Part shown: positions 15,384 to 17,663 of the stretch, piece by piece
How the letters are laid out: each line of letters opens with the position of its first letter
How positions within the stretch are numbered: position 1 is the first letter of the stretch
DNA from: CAYGKP01 sp964350605
Lineage (GTDB): Bacteria > Bacteroidota > Bacteroidia > Cytophagales > JAAEPT01
Length of the DNA: 17,663 nt
Reading direction: 5' to 3'
NCBI GenBank assembly: GCA_964350605.1
Contig: CAYGKP010000031.1
Location: forward strand, 1-17,663
The notes under the pieces: model-generated
The model's database searches: none
What the model saw: the letters and a program-made list of their open reading frames with translations, nothing else
Told to the model about the DNA's origin: nothing
Position numbers and translations under genes: made by a program

Positions 15384-16400
15384 ATGGCCAAGACTAAGCT
15401 TGAGTACATCTGGCTCGACGGTTACAAACCGACTCAGAGCCTGCGTGGCAAAACCCGCATTGAACCCGAAGGATTCAGCGGAAAACTCGAAGACTGCCCA
15501 GTGTGGTCATTCGACGGTAGCTCGACAGAGCAAGCTACGGGCGGAAGCTCGGACCTTCTCTTGAAGCCCGTCGCCATTTACCCCGATCCAGGACGGAAGA
15601 ACGCCTACTTGGTCATGACCGAGGTTCTGATGGCCGACGGTACACCCCACGAATCGAACGGCCGTGCACTGATCGATGACGATGACAACGACTTTTGGTT
15701 CGGTTTCGAGCAGGAGTACTTCCTCTGGGATCCTGAAACCAACTTGCCACTTGGCTTCCCTGCCGGTGGATACCCTGCCCCACAAGGCCCGTATTACTGC
15801 TCGGTAGGTGCCAAGAATGCCTTCGGTCGTGAGATCGTCGAGGAGCACCTAGACATGTGCCTGGAAGCAGGTTTGAATGTCGAGGGAATCAACGGCGAGG
15901 TGGCCGCTGGTCAGTGGGAATTCCAGTGCTTCGCCAAAGGTGCTGCTCAGGCTGGCGATGAAATCTGGATTGCCCGTTACTTGCTCGAACGTTGTGGAGA
16001 GAAGTACGGAGTTGCCATCAACTACCACTGTAAACCGTTGGGCGACACAGACTGGAATGGTTCGGGCATGCACGCCAACTTCTCGAACACCATTCTGCGT
16101 ACCGCTGGTAACAAAGAGACCTACGACAAAATTTGTCAGGCCTTCGAACCAGTCGTGAAGGAACACATTGCTGTGTACGGTGCAGACAACCACTTGCGCC
16201 TGACCGGAAAGCATGAAACCCAGAGCATTGACCAGTTCAGCTATGGTGTTTCGGACCGCGGTGCTTCGATTCGCATCCCGATCATTGCCGTGCAAAAAGG
16301 CTGGAAAGGTTGGTTGGAAGATCGTCGTCCAAACTCGGCGGCCGATCCTTACAAAGTTGCTGCGCGCATCATTAAAACGGTGAAAACCGCGAAGGTGTAA
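15384..16400 (+). CDS. glnA: Glutamine synthetase type II (GSII)
   Basis: A 338-residue ATP-dependent glutamate-ammonia ligase of the eukaryote-like GSII class, cytoplasmic. An N-terminal beta-grasp region (EYIWLDGYKP, PVWSFDGSST) is followed by GFEQEYF (107-113), GEVAAGQWEFQ (171-181), GSGMHANFS (227-235), NHLRLTGKHET (269-279) and GVSDRGASIRIP (288-299). These give the metal, glutamate and ATP residues of the family. The length is typical for GSII and much shorter than GSI or GSIII. Because the class differs from enteric GlnA, glnII is an alternative symbol. It has its own candidate promoter and a strong terminator, so it is probably mostly monocistronic. GSII lacks the GSI adenylylation loop, so control is more likely transcriptional. 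Confidence 0.95.
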   Translation: MAKTKLEYIWLDGYKPTQSLRGKTRIEPEGFSGKLEDCPVWSFDGSSTEQATGGSSDLLLKPVAIYPDPGRKNAYLVMTEVLMADGTPHESNGRALIDDDDNDFWFGFEQEYFLWDPETNLPLGFPAGGYPAPQGPYYCSVGAKNAFGREIVEEHLDMCLEAGLNVEGINGEVAAGQWEFQCFAKGAAQAGDEIWIARYLLERCGEKYGVAINYHCKPLGDTDWNGSGMHANFSNTILRTAGNKETYDKICQAFEPVVKEHIAVYGADNHLRLTGKHETQSIDQFSYGVSDRGASIRIPIIAVQKGWKGWLEDRRPNSAADPYKVAARIIKTVKTAKV

Positions 16401-16430
16401 GTACTCCGCTTTTACTAGTTGTGAAGGTTG

Positions 16431-16462
16431 AAAAGCCGCAGTCCGAAAGGGTTGCGGCTTTT
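16431..16462 (+). terminator. Intrinsic terminator after glnA
   Basis: A 10-bp stem AAAAGCCGCA / TGCGGCTTTT (16431-16440 with 16453-16462) encloses a loop that can pair further as CC-GAAA-GG. It ends in TTTT, 30 nt after the glnA stop. It separates glnA from glnN. Confidence 0.87.
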
Positions 16463-16495
16463 CCCTATTGTGGGGCGCGGGGGAATTGTGTAATC

Positions 16496-16507
16496 TGGCG
16501 GTCGCCA
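16496..16507. repeat. Short inverted repeat before glnN
   Basis: TGGCG-GT-CGCCA lies 20 nt before the glnN ATG. It could be an operator or a small 5'-leader hairpin, but an arm this short in GC-rich DNA can occur by chance. Confidence 0.2.
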
Positions 16508-16527
16508 ACCAAGAACTACCAGCCACT

Positions 16528-17663
16528 ATGTCTCGTACCTCCGCCATTGATGCGCTGCTCAAGCGCACGCCCGTTGTTGTCACTCCGCCCGCCGAGCGAG
16601 TGTCCGAGTACTACGCGATTAACGCCTTTGGGCTTGATAAGCTGAAAATGCACGTTTCCTCTGGGACCTATGAGAAGCTGGAGGCTTCGGTCCTTGAGGG
16701 GGGGCACATGGATAAAATGACTGCCGATGCAGTGGCCGCCGCCGCCAAGCGGTGGGCCATTTCGCGCGGCGCGACGCACTTTACTCACTGGTTTCAACCA
16801 CTGACTGGCGCAACCGCCGAAAAACACGACGCTTTTTTCAACTCGTTAGACGGCATTGAGCAGTTCAATGGCGACCAATTGACCCAGCAGGAACCCGATG
16901 CTTCGTCCTTCCCCAGTGGCGGCATCCGCAGCACTTTCGAGGCACGTGGTTATACGGGCTGGGACCCCAGCTCGCCCATGTTCATTTGGGGCAATACGCT
17001 GTGCATTCCCACGGTTTTTGTTTCCTACACTGGCGAGACACTCGATTTTAAGGGCGCACTGCTGAAAGCCGATCAGGCATTGGACAAAGCCGCTACGGCA
17101 GTTTGCAAACTGTTTGATCGCAGCGTTTCGAGCGTGAGTTCCTCACTCGGTTGCGAGCAGGAGTATTTCGCGATTGACCGGGGCTTCTACATGGCCCGAC
17201 CGGACCTCGTGATGGGTGGCAGAACGGTTTTTGGCCATGAGCCCGCCCGTGGGCAGCAGTTGGAGGATCACTACTTCGCGTCGATTCCCACCCGGATTCA
17301 GAACTACATGAAGGACCTGGAGATCGAGGCCTGGAAATTGGGCATTCCGGTGACCACCCGTCACAACGAGGTGGCCCCCGCGCAGTTCGAGATCGCACCG
17401 CTTTTCGAGGACCTCAACATTGCGGTGGATCATAACCAGTTGCTCATGGACCTGATGGACAAAGTCAGCGAGCGGCATGGACTGAAAATCCTTTTGCACG
17501 AGAAGCCGTTCATCGGCCTGAACGGCAGCGGAAAGCACAACAACTGGTCGATGCGCACTGATGGGGGGCGCAACCTCTTGAAACCCGCGCTGACGACCAA
17601 CAAGGATGCCCTGTACTTCCTGACCTTCCTGGTCACGACCATCAAGGCGGTTCACGTCTACGG
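16528..17663 (+). CDS. glnN: Glutamine synthetase type III, 5' part (runs off right edge)
   Basis: The first 378 residues of a GSIII, a family of roughly 700 or more residues, so about half is visible. GSIII-specific blocks are clear: GATHFTHWFQPLTG (from about 81), EKHDAFF, EPDASSFPSGGIRSTFEARG, GCEQEYF (208-214), TRHNEVAPAQFEIAPLF and GLNGSGKHNNWSM (about 331-343). It makes glutamine from glutamate and ammonia as a large cytoplasmic oligomer, and is distinct in sequence from the GSII just upstream. The start ATG at 16528 (MSRTSAIDALLKR) lies 127 nt after the glnA stop, beyond the terminator, so it probably has its own promoter; none is convincing. Confidence 0.94.
   Translation, partial: MSRTSAIDALLKRTPVVVTPPAERVSEYYAINAFGLDKLKMHVSSGTYEKLEASVLEGGHMDKMTADAVAAAAKRWAISRGATHFTHWFQPLTGATAEKHDAFFNSLDGIEQFNGDQLTQQEPDASSFPSGGIRSTFEARGYTGWDPSSPMFIWGNTLCIPTVFVSYTGETLDFKGALLKADQALDKAATAVCKLFDRSVSSVSSSLGCEQEYFAIDRGFYMARPDLVMGGRTVFGHEPARGQQLEDHYFASIPTRIQNYMKDLEIEAWKLGIPVTTRHNEVAPAQFEIAPLFEDLNIAVDHNQLLMDLMDKVSERHGLKILLHEKPFIGLNGSGKHNNWSMRTDGGRNLLKPALTTNKDALYFLTFLVTTIKAVHVY

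Overview
The window looks like chromosomal core DNA of a GC-rich member of the Bacteroidota, most likely near the Flavobacteriales. The evidence is a set of genes whose sequence and arrangement are typical of that phylum: miaB followed by a receiver-less sigma-54 activator and an LptE lipoprotein, a large Nif3 protein paired with a coiled-coil zinc-ribbon protein, lpxK followed by a Bacteroidota putative porin, an MtaB beginning with the AFHTLGCKLNF signature, a secreted protein usually named 'asparagine synthetase B' in this phylum, and adjacent type II and type III glutamine synthetases. Genus-level placement cannot be made by eye. No rRNA, tRNA, CRISPR array, insertion sequence, prophage or other mobile element was seen.

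Layout. Positions 1-7063 carry a tightly packed leftward run. In transcription order it is nif3-like, zinc-ribbon protein, pabB, vanW-like, miaB, sigma-54 activator and lptE (cut by the window edge). The last three overlap by 4 and 17 nt. A 29-nt divergent gap (7064-7092) separates this run from a rightward cluster of four genes at 7093-11370: lpxK, porin, SAM methyltransferase and miaE. Successive genes there overlap by 1 nt or are 2 nt apart, which points to one translationally coupled operon. A leftward secreted protein of uncertain function (11379-12647) and a rightward secreted protein (12887-13675) diverge from a 239-nt gap. The latter converges on mtaB (leftward, 13728-15035) across a clear bidirectional hairpin terminator. 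A 348-nt intergenic region with two inverted repeats and a promoter-like element precedes glnA (GSII, 15384-16400), which ends in a strong intrinsic terminator. The 5' half of a GSIII gene (glnN) then runs off the right edge.

How the genes work together. Three enzymes act on tRNA adenosine-37: MiaB makes ms2i6A, MiaE hydroxylates it to ms2io6A, and MtaB makes ms2t6A. Two genes serve lipopolysaccharide (LpxK for lipid A 4'-phosphorylation, LptE for LPS export), next to an outer-membrane porin. PabB feeds folate synthesis. GSII and GSIII are two unrelated-looking routes to glutamine. The secreted proteins and the VanW-like protein are the least understood parts.

I found no convincing new multi-gene system. 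The best leads are the secreted glutamine-amidotransferase-like protein carrying a doubtful database name, possible leaderless promoters at several starts, and the paired inverted repeats upstream of glnA.
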